Origin: Sinorhizobium arboris LMG 14919
GTDB taxonomy: Bacteria; Pseudomonadota; Alphaproteobacteria; Rhizobiales; Rhizobiaceae
Direction: 5' to 3'
DNA length: 64,000 nucleotides
NCBI RefSeq assembly: GCF_000427465.1
Contig: NZ_ATYB01000008.1
Coordinates: forward strand, 1,426,001-1,490,000
A program made the position numbers and the translations under genes. This document shows, in pieces, positions 54,999 through 63,139 of this stretch; positions within the stretch are counted from its first letter, which is position 1; each line of letters starts with the position of its first letter. Under the pieces are notes generated by a model. It did no database searches. It was given only the letters and a program-made list of their open reading frames with translations, and was not told the origin of the DNA.

Positions 54999-55250
54999 CT
55001 AATGGCTACGGATCGAAATATGCGCCTCTTCCGCTGCCTTTATGAAGGCCCTGCGGGCCCTTTCGGTTTTAACTTTGCCTTCCAGAGCCTGAAGGCACAC
55101 GCGCTTGGCTGCCGCCAGCGCCGGTCCGTCCCGGCGCGGCCAGCGCTGCAACAGGCATTCGACGGCCTCGCGCGTGCTTTTCACGTCGTGGTATTTGCCC
55201 TCGGCTCCGAGTTCCAATTCGACGCTCTTATCCCACCAGAAACAATGCAT
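54999..55250 (-). CDS. DUF982 protein, copy 4
   Basis: The 83-residue protein is taken from MHCFWWDKSVELELGAEGKYHD at 55250. DUF982 segments STREAVECLLQRWPRRDGPAL and ARRAFIKAAEEAHISI are clear. The frame is open further upstream, but those codons cross the EcfG-type promoter at 55289-55314. Together with copies 2 and 3 it forms a run of three paralogues on one strand. Confidence 0.85.
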   Translation of the reverse strand: MHCFWWDKSVELELGAEGKYHDVKSTREAVECLLQRWPRRDGPALAAAKRVCLQALEGKVKTERARRAFIKAAEEAHISIRSH

Positions 55251-55606
55251 GACGCTCAGCCTCGCGGGTTGTTGCCGGTTGGAAATGAAACTGGGGAGAG
55301 GGGCTTTTGGTTCCGCCGCGAGCATGCGGCTACCCCTTGACGCAAGGCGCGGCATCGCTAAGTAAGAGGCGTCCCGTTCTTGGACATCGGAATTCGGGAT
55401 GAACATTGGTGCCGGGCCCCTCTGGCGAGAGTTTACGGCGCTCTCGTGATGTCGGTACCGCCAGCAAATCACGCCGGCGGATATATAGCTACCATGAAAA
55501 CTGCTCTCATGCCTTACGCATGTGCCAGTACGGCTATGCGTTTTTTTATCTCCGTACATCTCCCCTTTTCTAACGCTTCCACGGTGCGTGGAGGGGAGAT
55601 TCGCCC
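55251..55606. other. divergent gap between DUF982 copy 4 and the TerC-like gene
   Basis: This stretch holds an EcfG-type promoter for the minus-strand gene and the leader of the plus-strand TerC-like gene. I looked for a yybP-ykoY riboswitch, which often precedes TerC genes, and did not find a convincing one. Confidence 0.45.
55289..55314 (-). promoter_or_regulatory. EcfG-type promoter of DUF982 copy 4
   Basis: On the minus strand GGAAC (55314-55310) is followed after 19 bases by TT (55290-55289), with AGTT as the -10. It is 39 bases before the start at 55250. Confidence 0.55.
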
Positions 55607-56704
55607 ATGACCGGAATCAGATCACAGGCAACATCCCTCGGTTACTTCAAATGGGCGTTCATCGTCACGGCCGGCGGACTTCTGCTTGGCGCCTGGCTGG
55701 GTTGGCAGTCGACCGGCACCCTCGGCGGAATGATGACGGTGTTCTTCATCTGCACCGTGCTCGCCGTCCTCGAAATCTCGCTGTCCTTCGACAACGCGAT
55801 CGTCAATGCCAACAAGCTCAAGGATATGACCCCGGTCTGGCAACAGCGCTTCCTGACCTGGGGCATCATCATCGCCGTTTTCGGCATGCGTATCGTCTTT
55901 CCGCTGCTGATCGTGGTCATCGCCGCAAGTATCGGTCCGATCGATGCCGTCGTGCTCGCGGCGACCCGGCCGGAGGAATATTCCCGGATCATGCACGAGG
56001 CGCATCTGCCGATCGCCGCCTTCGGCGGTACGTTCCTGATGATGGTCGGCCTGACCTATTTCTTCGACCATGAGAAGGACATACACTGGATCGCATGGCT
56101 GGAGAGCCGGATGGCCCGCTTTGCGACCATCAAGGGCGTGGAGATCGCCTTCGTGCTTGCGCTCATACTCGGCTTTTCGAAGCTGCTCGAAGCGGAAGAA
56201 GCCGTGGTCTTCGTTCATGCCTGCGTCTACGGTCTCCTCACCTTCCTGGCCGTCGAGGTGGTGGGCGGCCTGCTCGACGCCTCGCAGCAGACGATGAGCG
56301 CTGCGGCGAAGGGGGGCTTCGGCGCTTTTCTCTATCTGGAAGTGCTCGACGCCAGCTTCTCCTTCGACGGGGTCATCGGCGCCTTCGCCTTGACCCAGAA
56401 CCTTTTCGTCATCGCCATCGGGTTGGGTATCGGAGCGATGTACGTCCGCTCCATGACGATCATGCTGGTCGAAAAGGGAACGCTCAGTGAATACCGCTAT
56501 CTGGAGCACGGCGCTTTCTACGCCATCCTGATCCTTTCCGTGGTCATGTATTTCCAAACGCTCTTCCACATTCCCGAGGTTATTACCGGCCTCGGGGGTG
56601 CTGGCCTCATCGGCCTTTCGCTCTGGTCTTCCATCCGGCACAACAGGCGGGAGATGGAGCAGGTTGAGGACGATACGCGCGGGCAGAGGCGCGCCGAGGC
56701 CTGA
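55607..56704 (+). CDS. DUF475 (TerC-like) membrane protein
   Basis: The 365-residue protein has about nine spans and the DUF475/TerC signature VLAVLEISLSFDNAIVNANKLKDM, repeated near residue 250 as LEVLDASFSFDGVIGAFAL. TerC-type proteins bind metal through the acidic residues in these repeats and are linked to manganese export and tellurite resistance. AGGGGAG precedes the start. A perfect terminator follows. No promoter type can be assigned. Confidence 0.88.
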   Translation: MTGIRSQATSLGYFKWAFIVTAGGLLLGAWLGWQSTGTLGGMMTVFFICTVLAVLEISLSFDNAIVNANKLKDMTPVWQQRFLTWGIIIAVFGMRIVFPLLIVVIAASIGPIDAVVLAATRPEEYSRIMHEAHLPIAAFGGTFLMMVGLTYFFDHEKDIHWIAWLESRMARFATIKGVEIAFVLALILGFSKLLEAEEAVVFVHACVYGLLTFLAVEVVGGLLDASQQTMSAAAKGGFGAFLYLEVLDASFSFDGVIGAFALTQNLFVIAIGLGIGAMYVRSMTIMLVEKGTLSEYRYLEHGAFYAILILSVVMYFQTLFHIPEVITGLGGAGLIGLSLWSSIRHNRREMEQVEDDTRGQRRAEA

Positions 56705-56755
56705 ACCAGAACAGCGCCTTCGGCCAATCCGGCCGAAGGATCTGTCAGGACATTG

Positions 56756-56787
56756 AACGACCCGGCGGATGTTTCCGCCGGGTCGTT
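56756..56787 (+). terminator. terminator after the DUF475 gene
   Basis: AACGACCCGGCGGA (56756-56769) and TCCGCCGGGTCGTT (56774-56787) are a perfect 14-bp stem with a TGTT loop, followed by a T-rich tail. Confidence 0.75.
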
Positions 56788-56910
56788 CCTGTTGTCGTGC
56801 TTCGCATTTTCTCCGCGCTGCCGGAAAACTGCCAAAATCCTAGGCAATTGGAGCCGCCCCCTGCCGGCCTCGATCCCTTGCGCTGCCGGTTGAAGAAATG
56901 ACGCGGAGGA

Positions 56911-57237
56911 ATGCTCTTGAACGCCAGTCCGAACGATCTTGCCCTGCTTGCGGTAATGCGCCGCTATTTTTCGCTGAAGGAGGAGGCGAGCGCCTTGAAG
57001 GGGCGGCTCGAGGCCGCCCGCAGGAGTGCTGGCGACGAGATCGACCGCTTCTATGACCCGCGCAGGAATGCGCCGCACGCGGAGGACATCCTGGCATGGC
57101 ATCGGCTTCGGCGGGAAATGGAAGAACTGATGAGCCTCGCTGCGACGTGGGGGAAGGGCGGCAGCATCGACGGCTGCGCCTGGGCAGCGGCGGCCGAGCC
57201 CGCGCCCCCGCCGGAGGCCGGCGCGGCAATGGACTGA
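56911..57237 (+). CDS. small hypothetical protein (108 aa)
   Basis: The 108-residue protein starts MLLNASPNDLALLAVMRRYFSLKEE. It is helical with a long charged helix (EEASALKGRLEAARRSAGDEIDRF) and an Ala/Pro-rich end. GCGGAGGA touches the ATG at 56911; a TTG two codons later has better spacing. No family is recognised. Confidence 0.5.
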   Translation: MLLNASPNDLALLAVMRRYFSLKEEASALKGRLEAARRSAGDEIDRFYDPRRNAPHAEDILAWHRLRREMEELMSLAATWGKGGSIDGCAWAAAAEPAPPPEAGAAMD

Positions 57238-57543
57238 TGGGCGGCGACCTCCGGAAACCGGCCGCCCGTTCAGCCGGAGTTTGTTCGTGGGTTTGGAAAG
57301 CAGAGAAGTTGCCGAGCCGCGAGGCGCCGGTTTCGCAGTGACTGGTGGTCAAGGAGGCAAGATTAGCGTAAATCATGGTATTTCGGGGGAACAACTTCTC
57401 CTTGCGATCTTTTCGAAGGATGAGCCTGCACGAGCCAGGCAACGGAACAGAAAGCCGTCGATGCGGATGGCTCCGGTGTTCGACGGCGGAGCAGGAGAGG
57501 AGCATCCCTATGCGCTTGCGACCCGATAACGAGATATCAGCCG
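57238..57543. other. gap before the type I secretion genes
   Basis: No convincing gene; an 82-codon open frame (57281-57529) lacks a ribosome binding site and family resemblance. A possible EcfG-type promoter is at 57388. Confidence 0.4.
57388..57412 (+). promoter_or_regulatory. possible EcfG-type promoter ahead of type I secretion genes
   Basis: GGAAC (57388-57392) is followed after 18 bases by TT (57411-57412). The -10 (CTTT) fits CGTT less well than the others. It lies 131 bases before the ABC gene. Confidence 0.35.
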
Positions 57544-59304
57544 GTGCCTGAGTTCATGGCTACATCCAAGGGCAGGAATATTGACCCAGCCTCCGCCCTG
57601 CGTGATTGCCGGACGGCCTTTATCGGCGTGGGCGTCGCCAGTGCGCTCGTCAACATTCTTTATCTCACCGGTTCGTTCTTCATGCTCGAAATCTACGACC
57701 GGATACTGCCGAGCCGCAGCATCCCGTCGCTGATTGCCCTCTCTCTTCTCGCGCTGCTGCTTTATGCCTTTCAGGGAGCCTTCGAACTCATTCGCGGACG
57801 GATGATGGTGCGAATCGCCGGCGCCCTCGACGAGAGCCTGAGCGGACGTATCTACCGGGCCATCGTCAAGGCGCCGTTGAAGCTCAGGATGCAGGGAGAT
57901 GGACTTCAGGCGCTGCGCGACTTCGATCAGGTCCGGTCTTTTCTGTCGGGCGCCGGCCCGGCCGCGCTCTTCGACCTGCCGTGGCTGCCTTTCTACATTC
58001 TTATCTGTTTCCTCTTTCACCCGGTCATCGGATTGGTTGCGGTCGTCGGGGGGTTGATCCTGACGTTGCTCACCTATCTCACCAACCGCGGTACGCTGGC
58101 GCCTGCGAAGAAAGCATCGGAGGCCGGAGGTCTCCGCAACGCTTTCGCGCAGGCCTCTCAGCGCAATGCCGAGGTGGTGCATGCCATGGGCATGTCCGGG
58201 CGGCTGACGGCATTGTGGCAGCACCGCAATGCGGAATTCCGCGAGGAAAACCGGCGCACCTCCGACATCGGCAACGGTTACGGCGCGCTGTCGAAGGTCT
58301 TCCGCATGGCGCTGCAATCGGGCGTGCTGGCGGCCGGCGCGGTGCTGGTGATAAGGGGCGAGGCTTCGCCCGGCATCATCATTGCCGGCTCGATCCTCAC
58401 CGCCCGGGCTCTCGCGCCCGTGGAACTCGCGATCGGAAACTGGCGCGGTCTCGTCGCGGCGCGTCAGAGCTGGCAACGACTCAAGGAGTTGCTGAAGGCA
58501 CTGCCTGAAGCCGATGAGCCGCTTCAGCTTCCGAGCCCGCGCGAACGCCTCACCGTGGAAGGGCTGGCAAGCGGTCCCCCGGCGGCGCAGCGCCTCATCA
58601 TCTCGGATGTGAGCTTTTCCGTCCGTGCGGGAAGTGCCGTGGGCGTTATCGGCCCGAGCGCTTCGGGGAAGTCGTCGCTCGCGCGTGCCATCCTCGGCAT
58701 CTGGCCCGCCTATCGGGGTTCCGTCCGGCTCGACGGCGCGGCGCTCGACCAGTGGGACGTCGACGCCCTCGGCAAGCATATCGGCTACCTGCCGCAGGAC
58801 GTGGAACTGTTCGCCGGGACGATAGCGCAGAACATCTGCCGCTTTGCCGAAGACGCGACGCCGGAGGCGATTGTCGCGGCCGCCAAGGCGGCCCGCGTCA
58901 ACGATCTCATCCTTCGCCTTCCGAACGGCTATGACACCGAGATCGGCGACGGCGGCATGACGCTCTCGGCCGGCCAGCGTCAACGCGTGGCCCTGGCGAG
59001 AGCCCTCTACGGCGATCCTTTCCTCGTCGTTCTCGACGAGCCTAATTCCAATCTCGATGCAGAGGGCGAGCAGGCGCTCAGTGAAGCGATCATGAGCGTA
59101 CGCAGCCGCGGGGGCATCGTCGTCGTCGTCGCCCACCGGCCGAGCGCGCTCGCAAGCGCCGATCTGGTGCTGATGATGAGCGACGGGCGCATGCAGGCAT
59201 TCGGGCCGAAGGAGGAAGTTCTCGGCAAGGTTCTGCGCCCGCAGCAGGTGGAACGGCAAAATTCTCTGAAAGTCGTTGCAGAGGGGCAGGAGGCGAAGCA
59301 ATGA
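57544..59304 (+). CDS. type I secretion ABC transporter (PrtD/PrsD-like)
   Basis: The 586-residue protein has six spans in the first 320 residues (FIGVGVASALVNILYLTGSFFMLEIYDRILPSRS is the PrtD-type start) and an ABC domain with Walker A GPSASGKSS near residue 370, LSAGQRQRVALARAL near 475, and Walker B FLVVLDEP. This is the inner-membrane ATPase of type I systems for RTX proteins and glycanases. It lacks the C39 peptidase domain. Start GTG at 57544 or ATG at 57556. It is coupled to the adaptor gene. Confidence 0.92.
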   Translation: MPEFMATSKGRNIDPASALRDCRTAFIGVGVASALVNILYLTGSFFMLEIYDRILPSRSIPSLIALSLLALLLYAFQGAFELIRGRMMVRIAGALDESLSGRIYRAIVKAPLKLRMQGDGLQALRDFDQVRSFLSGAGPAALFDLPWLPFYILICFLFHPVIGLVAVVGGLILTLLTYLTNRGTLAPAKKASEAGGLRNAFAQASQRNAEVVHAMGMSGRLTALWQHRNAEFREENRRTSDIGNGYGALSKVFRMALQSGVLAAGAVLVIRGEASPGIIIAGSILTARALAPVELAIGNWRGLVAARQSWQRLKELLKALPEADEPLQLPSPRERLTVEGLASGPPAAQRLIISDVSFSVRAGSAVGVIGPSASGKSSLARAILGIWPAYRGSVRLDGAALDQWDVDALGKHIGYLPQDVELFAGTIAQNICRFAEDATPEAIVAAAKAARVNDLILRLPNGYDTEIGDGGMTLSAGQRQRVALARALYGDPFLVVLDEPNSNLDAEGEQALSEAIMSVRSRGGIVVVVAHRPSALASADLVLMMSDGRMQAFGPKEEVLGKVLRPQQVERQNSLKVVAEGQEAKQ

Positions 59305-60617
59305 GCGTCGGCCCGCAGCCGAAATCCGCAGCACGCCGGTCGCTCTCCCGCCACCTGGCTGGTGTCTGCGTCCTTGCACTCGCCCTCGTTGCCGGCGTCG
59401 GCGGCTGGGCGGCGACGACGGAACTGTCGAGCGCGATCGTTGCCGGCGGTGTCGTCGTCGTCGATGACAATGTCAAGAAAGTCCAGCACCTGACCGGCGG
59501 CATCGTCGGCGAACTTCTCGTCAAGGAAGGCGATCGGGTCGAGGCGGGCCAGGTGCTGATCCGACTCGACGGCACGACGGTCCGGGCCAATCTGGCGATC
59601 ATCGAAAGCACGCTGGCACAGTTCTATGCCCGCCGCGCCCGGCTGCAGGCCGAGCGGATCGGCGCCGCATCCTTCGAAATCGAAGAGGATCTCGCTGAGT
59701 TCGTCCCTGGCACGGCGGCGGCGAAGCTCGTCGAGGGCGAGCAGAGGCTCTTTACGAGCCGCCGCTCGGCGCTTTTGGGCATGAAGGGCCAGCTCGAATC
59801 GCGCAAGGCGCAGCTCGCCGACGAGATCGAGGGGCTGACGGTCCAGTTGAACGCGATAGAAGATGCGCTGAACCTGATTGCAGAGGAGCTGACGGGGGTC
59901 GACTCGCTTTTCGGGCAGGGGCTCGTGCCGATGCAGCGGCTGACGACGCTGAAGCGCCAGCGGGCCGAGCTGGAGGGCGGGCGCGGCCGGCACATCGCCG
60001 CCCGGGCCCAGGCCCGCGGCAAGTCGAGCGAGATCGACCTGCAGATCCTGCAGCTCGACGAGGACCGGCGCACCGAGATCTCCAAGGAGCTGACGGACGT
60101 CGAGGCGAAGATCGCCGAATACGAGGAGCGCCGTACGGCCGCGACCGACCAGCTGCGGCGCCTCGACATCACTGCGCCGCTTCCCGGGCGCATCTACCAG
60201 CTCGCGGTCCACACGATCAACGGCGTCGTCAATCCGGGGGAAACATTGATGCTCGTCGTGCCGGAGGCCGACGACCTGACCGTCGAGGCGAAGGTAGCGA
60301 CCCATGACATCGACCAGATCCGAGTCGGCCAACCGGTCGAAATCCGCTTCAGCGCCTTCAATCAGCGCACCACCCCCGAAGTCGAAGCGGAAGTCGTGAC
60401 CGTCGCTCCGGACCTCGTCACGGACGAGCGCACCGGCGCCAGCTACTATCCGCTGCGCATCCGTCCGAAAGCGGAGAGCCTAGCAAAGCTTAAGGGCCTT
60501 TCGCTCTATCCGGGCATGCCGGCCGAGGTGTTCATCAAGATCGCCGACCGGACGGTGATCTCCTATCTGACCAAGCCCCTTACCGACCAGATGCGGCATG
60601 CCTTCCGCGAGGATTGA
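59301..60617 (+). CDS. type I secretion membrane fusion protein (PrtE/PrsE-like HlyD)
   Basis: The 438-residue protein has one N-terminal span (LAGVCVLALALVAGVGGWAATTELSSAIVAGG) and the HlyD layout: VQHLTGGIVGELLVKEGDRVEAGQVLIRLD, a long coiled coil (about 100-290), and the RND-like beta domain ending GMPAEVFIKIADRTVISYLTKPL. It links the ABC protein to a TolC channel. The four-base overlap with the ABC gene supports one complex. The RTX protease at 36537 is a candidate cargo. Confidence 0.93.
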   Translation: MSVGPQPKSAARRSLSRHLAGVCVLALALVAGVGGWAATTELSSAIVAGGVVVVDDNVKKVQHLTGGIVGELLVKEGDRVEAGQVLIRLDGTTVRANLAIIESTLAQFYARRARLQAERIGAASFEIEEDLAEFVPGTAAAKLVEGEQRLFTSRRSALLGMKGQLESRKAQLADEIEGLTVQLNAIEDALNLIAEELTGVDSLFGQGLVPMQRLTTLKRQRAELEGGRGRHIAARAQARGKSSEIDLQILQLDEDRRTEISKELTDVEAKIAEYEERRTAATDQLRRLDITAPLPGRIYQLAVHTINGVVNPGETLMLVVPEADDLTVEAKVATHDIDQIRVGQPVEIRFSAFNQRTTPEVEAEVVTVAPDLVTDERTGASYYPLRIRPKAESLAKLKGLSLYPGMPAEVFIKIADRTVISYLTKPLTDQMRHAFRED

Positions 60618-60770
60618 GGCGGGTGCGGCGCGGCAATTAAACTTTTCCTGGAAGTGCGTTCAGGCTGTTGAGATCAGGGATACCCGCCGCGGCTTGTTCG
60701 ATCTCCTCGTCTCTGTGACAAGCACGGAAATGAGGGAGCGGAGAGATTGCAGTCCGATACGTTTCCCGCT

Positions 60771-61544
60771 CTAAAAACGCCGGTGCGACTGCGTCAGCGA
60801 AAGCGGATAGCGGGTCGGATGATAGGCCGCGGCGCTGATGTTTACGGTACGGTTGTGATTGTCATAGGCGATCTGATCGAGGGTCAGGACGGCTGCGGGC
60901 CGCTCGAGTTGGAGCAGCGCCGCTTCGAGCTCGGATGCAAGCCTCGCGCTCAATGTCGACTGCCCTCGCGTCGGGGCGATGCCGTAGCGGTTCTCGAATT
61001 CGCCGTAAAGCGACCTGTTCTCGACCGTCCAGTCGATGTCGAGAATGCCGGGCGTGAGCGAGGCTGAGAACCAATCACGCTGCACGACCACCGGCACGTC
61101 GTCGAGGAGGCGTAGCCTTTCCAGAAAGATCACTTCGGCGCCGGTCGGCAGTGAAAGCGGTCTTGCGACCTCCGCATCGGCCCGGACAATCTCCGCCCTG
61201 AGGAGCCGCATGCCGGGCTTGCGATTGTTCGCATGGGCCGTCTGCGTGAAGCTGCGAACCACTTCCAGTTCGTAAACCGGTGTGGGCTCGGCTACGTAGA
61301 TACCCTTTCCGGGCCTCGTTTGCAGATAGCCGAGATTTTCGAGTTCCTTGATCGCCTGGCGCACGGTGATGCGACTGACGCCGTAGGTGGCCACGAGCTC
61401 CCGCTCAGAGGGAAGCTTGTCGTTTACCGCGAGTTCGCGCCGATCGATCATGCCTCTCAACAGGTTGCGCAGTTGCGCGTAAAGCGCATCCGGATGGTTG
61501 CGGTCGATCGGGCTTTCGTCCGGGAGGTTTGCTTCTCTTGCCAT
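60771..61544 (-). CDS. GntR/HutC-family regulator with UTRA domain
   Basis: The 257-residue protein starts MAREANLPDESPIDRNHPDALYAQLRNLLRG and has the GntR winged helix (LPSERELVATYGVSRITVRQAIKELENLGYLQTRPGKGIYV) and a UTRA effector domain (FLERLRLLDDVPVVVQRDWFSASLTPGI). HutC-type members bind sugars or phosphosugars. It is divergent from the GH4/PfkB genes and is the likely repressor through the palindrome at 61705. A longer frame upstream is open but less likely. Confidence 0.92.
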   Translation of the reverse strand: MAREANLPDESPIDRNHPDALYAQLRNLLRGMIDRRELAVNDKLPSERELVATYGVSRITVRQAIKELENLGYLQTRPGKGIYVAEPTPVYELEVVRSFTQTAHANNRKPGMRLLRAEIVRADAEVARPLSLPTGAEVIFLERLRLLDDVPVVVQRDWFSASLTPGILDIDWTVENRSLYGEFENRYGIAPTRGQSTLSARLASELEAALLQLERPAAVLTLDQIAYDNHNRTVNISAAAYHPTRYPLSLTQSHRRF

Positions 61545-61696
61545 GTTCTTTGTTTCAGCCGCCAGTTTCCGGATGTTCTCTGCATTGCACCTGCCCGGAC
61601 CGAAGACAAGTGCCGAGCGCTTATCGGTCCGCCGGCAGGCGCCGCTCACGTCCCGTGGTCACGGCGGTGGACATCGAAAGCGGTATCCGCATTGAA

Positions 61697-61720
61697 TTGA
61701 CATAACTGGTTATATCCAGT
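61697..61720 (+). promoter_or_regulatory. -35 box and ACTGG-N6-CCAGT palindrome ahead of the GH4 gene
   Basis: TTGACA (61697-61702) is followed at 61705-61720 by ACTGG-TTATAT-CCAGT, placed where a repressor would block the promoter. It sits 34 bases before the GH4 start and is a likely site for the divergent GntR regulator. Confidence 0.5.
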
Positions 61721-61753
61721 AGCGATACCACGATGGGAACGGCGGAGTAAAGA

Positions 61754-63139
61754 ATGAAACTGACCTTGATCGGCGGCGGCGGAGTCCGGGCACCCCTTTT
61801 TGTCGGTTCGGCGCTCCGGCGAGCGGAAAGAAGCGGCCTGACCGAGATCTGCCTGCAGGATATCAATGAGCGGAAGCTCGAGCTCTTCGGGCGCGTAAGC
61901 CAGGAACTGGCCCGGCGCATGCAGTCCCCGGTCCGGATCACTATGGCGGTGGACGCCGAACGCGCCCTCGACGGAGCGAGCTACGTCGTTACCACGGTTC
62001 GCCCCGGTAACGAGGATGGGCGCATCAAGGACGAACGCATCGCGCTGGCCCATGGGGTGCTCGGCCAGGAAACGACCGGTCCCGGCGGCTTCGCCATGGC
62101 GCTTCGCAGCATTCCGGTCATACTGCAATATGCCGAGATCCTGAAGAAAGTCAGTCCGGATGCCTGGCTGTTCAACTTCACCAATCCGGCGGGGCTCGTA
62201 ACTCAGGCGCTCCAAGACGCGGGCTATCATCGTACCGTTGGCATCTGCGATGGCGCGAACGGTGCGCAGGAGGCGCTGGCGCGTTGGCACAAGGTGCAGC
62301 AAAACGACGTTCGGTGCGAAGTCTATGGCCTCAACCATCTGTCCTTCACCAGGCGTGCGACGATCGGCGGCAAGGAAGTCCTTCAATCTCTGCTCGATGA
62401 CGATCGCTTTCTTCGCTCCACCTCGCAGCGCATGTTCGATGCGAGCCTCATCAGAAGCCAGCGCAACTGGATCAACGAATATCTCTATTACTACTATTAT
62501 GCGGAGAAGGCGGTAGAGGCGCTCAATGCCGATGCGCGCACGCGCGGCGAGGAGGTCAAGGACCTGAATGCGGCACTGATCACCCGGCTCGGCGCCATGG
62601 ATATGGAGGCTGATGCTGATGGGGCGCTCGCGGCCTATTACGCCTACGAACGGCGTCGAAATGCCACCTATATGCATTACGCGCTGGCCGACGCCCCCAG
62701 TATGGAAGAGGCCGACCGGCTGGCCGGGAGCCTCGCCGCCGGGGAGGCGGGCGAGGAGGGCGAGGGCTATGCCGGCGTCGCTCTCAATCTGGTAGATGCG
62801 CTGCAGACCGGCAAACCCTGCTACAGCGGCCTGAACGTGCGCAACAATGGCGCAATAGAAGGCTTGCTGGACGATGATGTCGTCGAGGTGAGCTGTGTCG
62901 CCGACGGGGAAGGCATCCGACCGCTGCAGGTCGGTGCGATGCCGGAAACGCAGGCGCAGCTCGTCCATAATGTGAAGCGCTACGAGCGACTGGCCGTACG
63001 GGCCATCAGGCAACGCAGCCGCGATCTTGCGGTACAGGCACTCATGGCCCATCCCCTGGTGCTTTCCTATTCGCGCGCCGTGCCTCTGGTCGATGAATAT
63101 CTGGCTGCACACGCTGAATTCGCGGGGGAATGGTCGTGA
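61754..63139 (+). CDS. GH4-family 6-phospho-beta-glucosidase-like enzyme
   Basis: The 461-residue protein has the GH4 NAD-binding start LTLIGGGGVRAPLFVGSAL and the family motifs GQETTGPGGFAMALRSIPV, NFTNPAGLVTQAL, GICDGANG and VYGLNHLSF. GH4 enzymes use NAD and a divalent metal to cleave glycosides by oxidation at C3. The GLNHLSF form fits the 6-phosphoglucosidase branch; the metal-binding Cys is in GICDGANG. It overlaps the kinase gene by four bases (GTGA), so the two are coupled: cleavage and phosphorylation of one sugar. Confidence 0.9.
   Translation: MKLTLIGGGGVRAPLFVGSALRRAERSGLTEICLQDINERKLELFGRVSQELARRMQSPVRITMAVDAERALDGASYVVTTVRPGNEDGRIKDERIALAHGVLGQETTGPGGFAMALRSIPVILQYAEILKKVSPDAWLFNFTNPAGLVTQALQDAGYHRTVGICDGANGAQEALARWHKVQQNDVRCEVYGLNHLSFTRRATIGGKEVLQSLLDDDRFLRSTSQRMFDASLIRSQRNWINEYLYYYYYAEKAVEALNADARTRGEEVKDLNAALITRLGAMDMEADADGALAAYYAYERRRNATYMHYALADAPSMEEADRLAGSLAAGEAGEEGEGYAGVALNLVDALQTGKPCYSGLNVRNNGAIEGLLDDDVVEVSCVADGEGIRPLQVGAMPETQAQLVHNVKRYERLAVRAIRQRSRDLAVQALMAHPLVLSYSRAVPLVDEYLAAHAEFAGEWS

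Noticed and set aside
55335..55606. A yybP-ykoY manganese riboswitch ahead of the TerC-like gene.
   Set aside because: An AAAAGGGGAGATG-like stretch exists only on the opposite strand, and the other conserved parts are not seen.
57281..57529. A possible 82-residue protein before the type I secretion genes.
   Set aside because: No ribosome binding site, no family resemblance, and it crosses the possible promoter at 57388.
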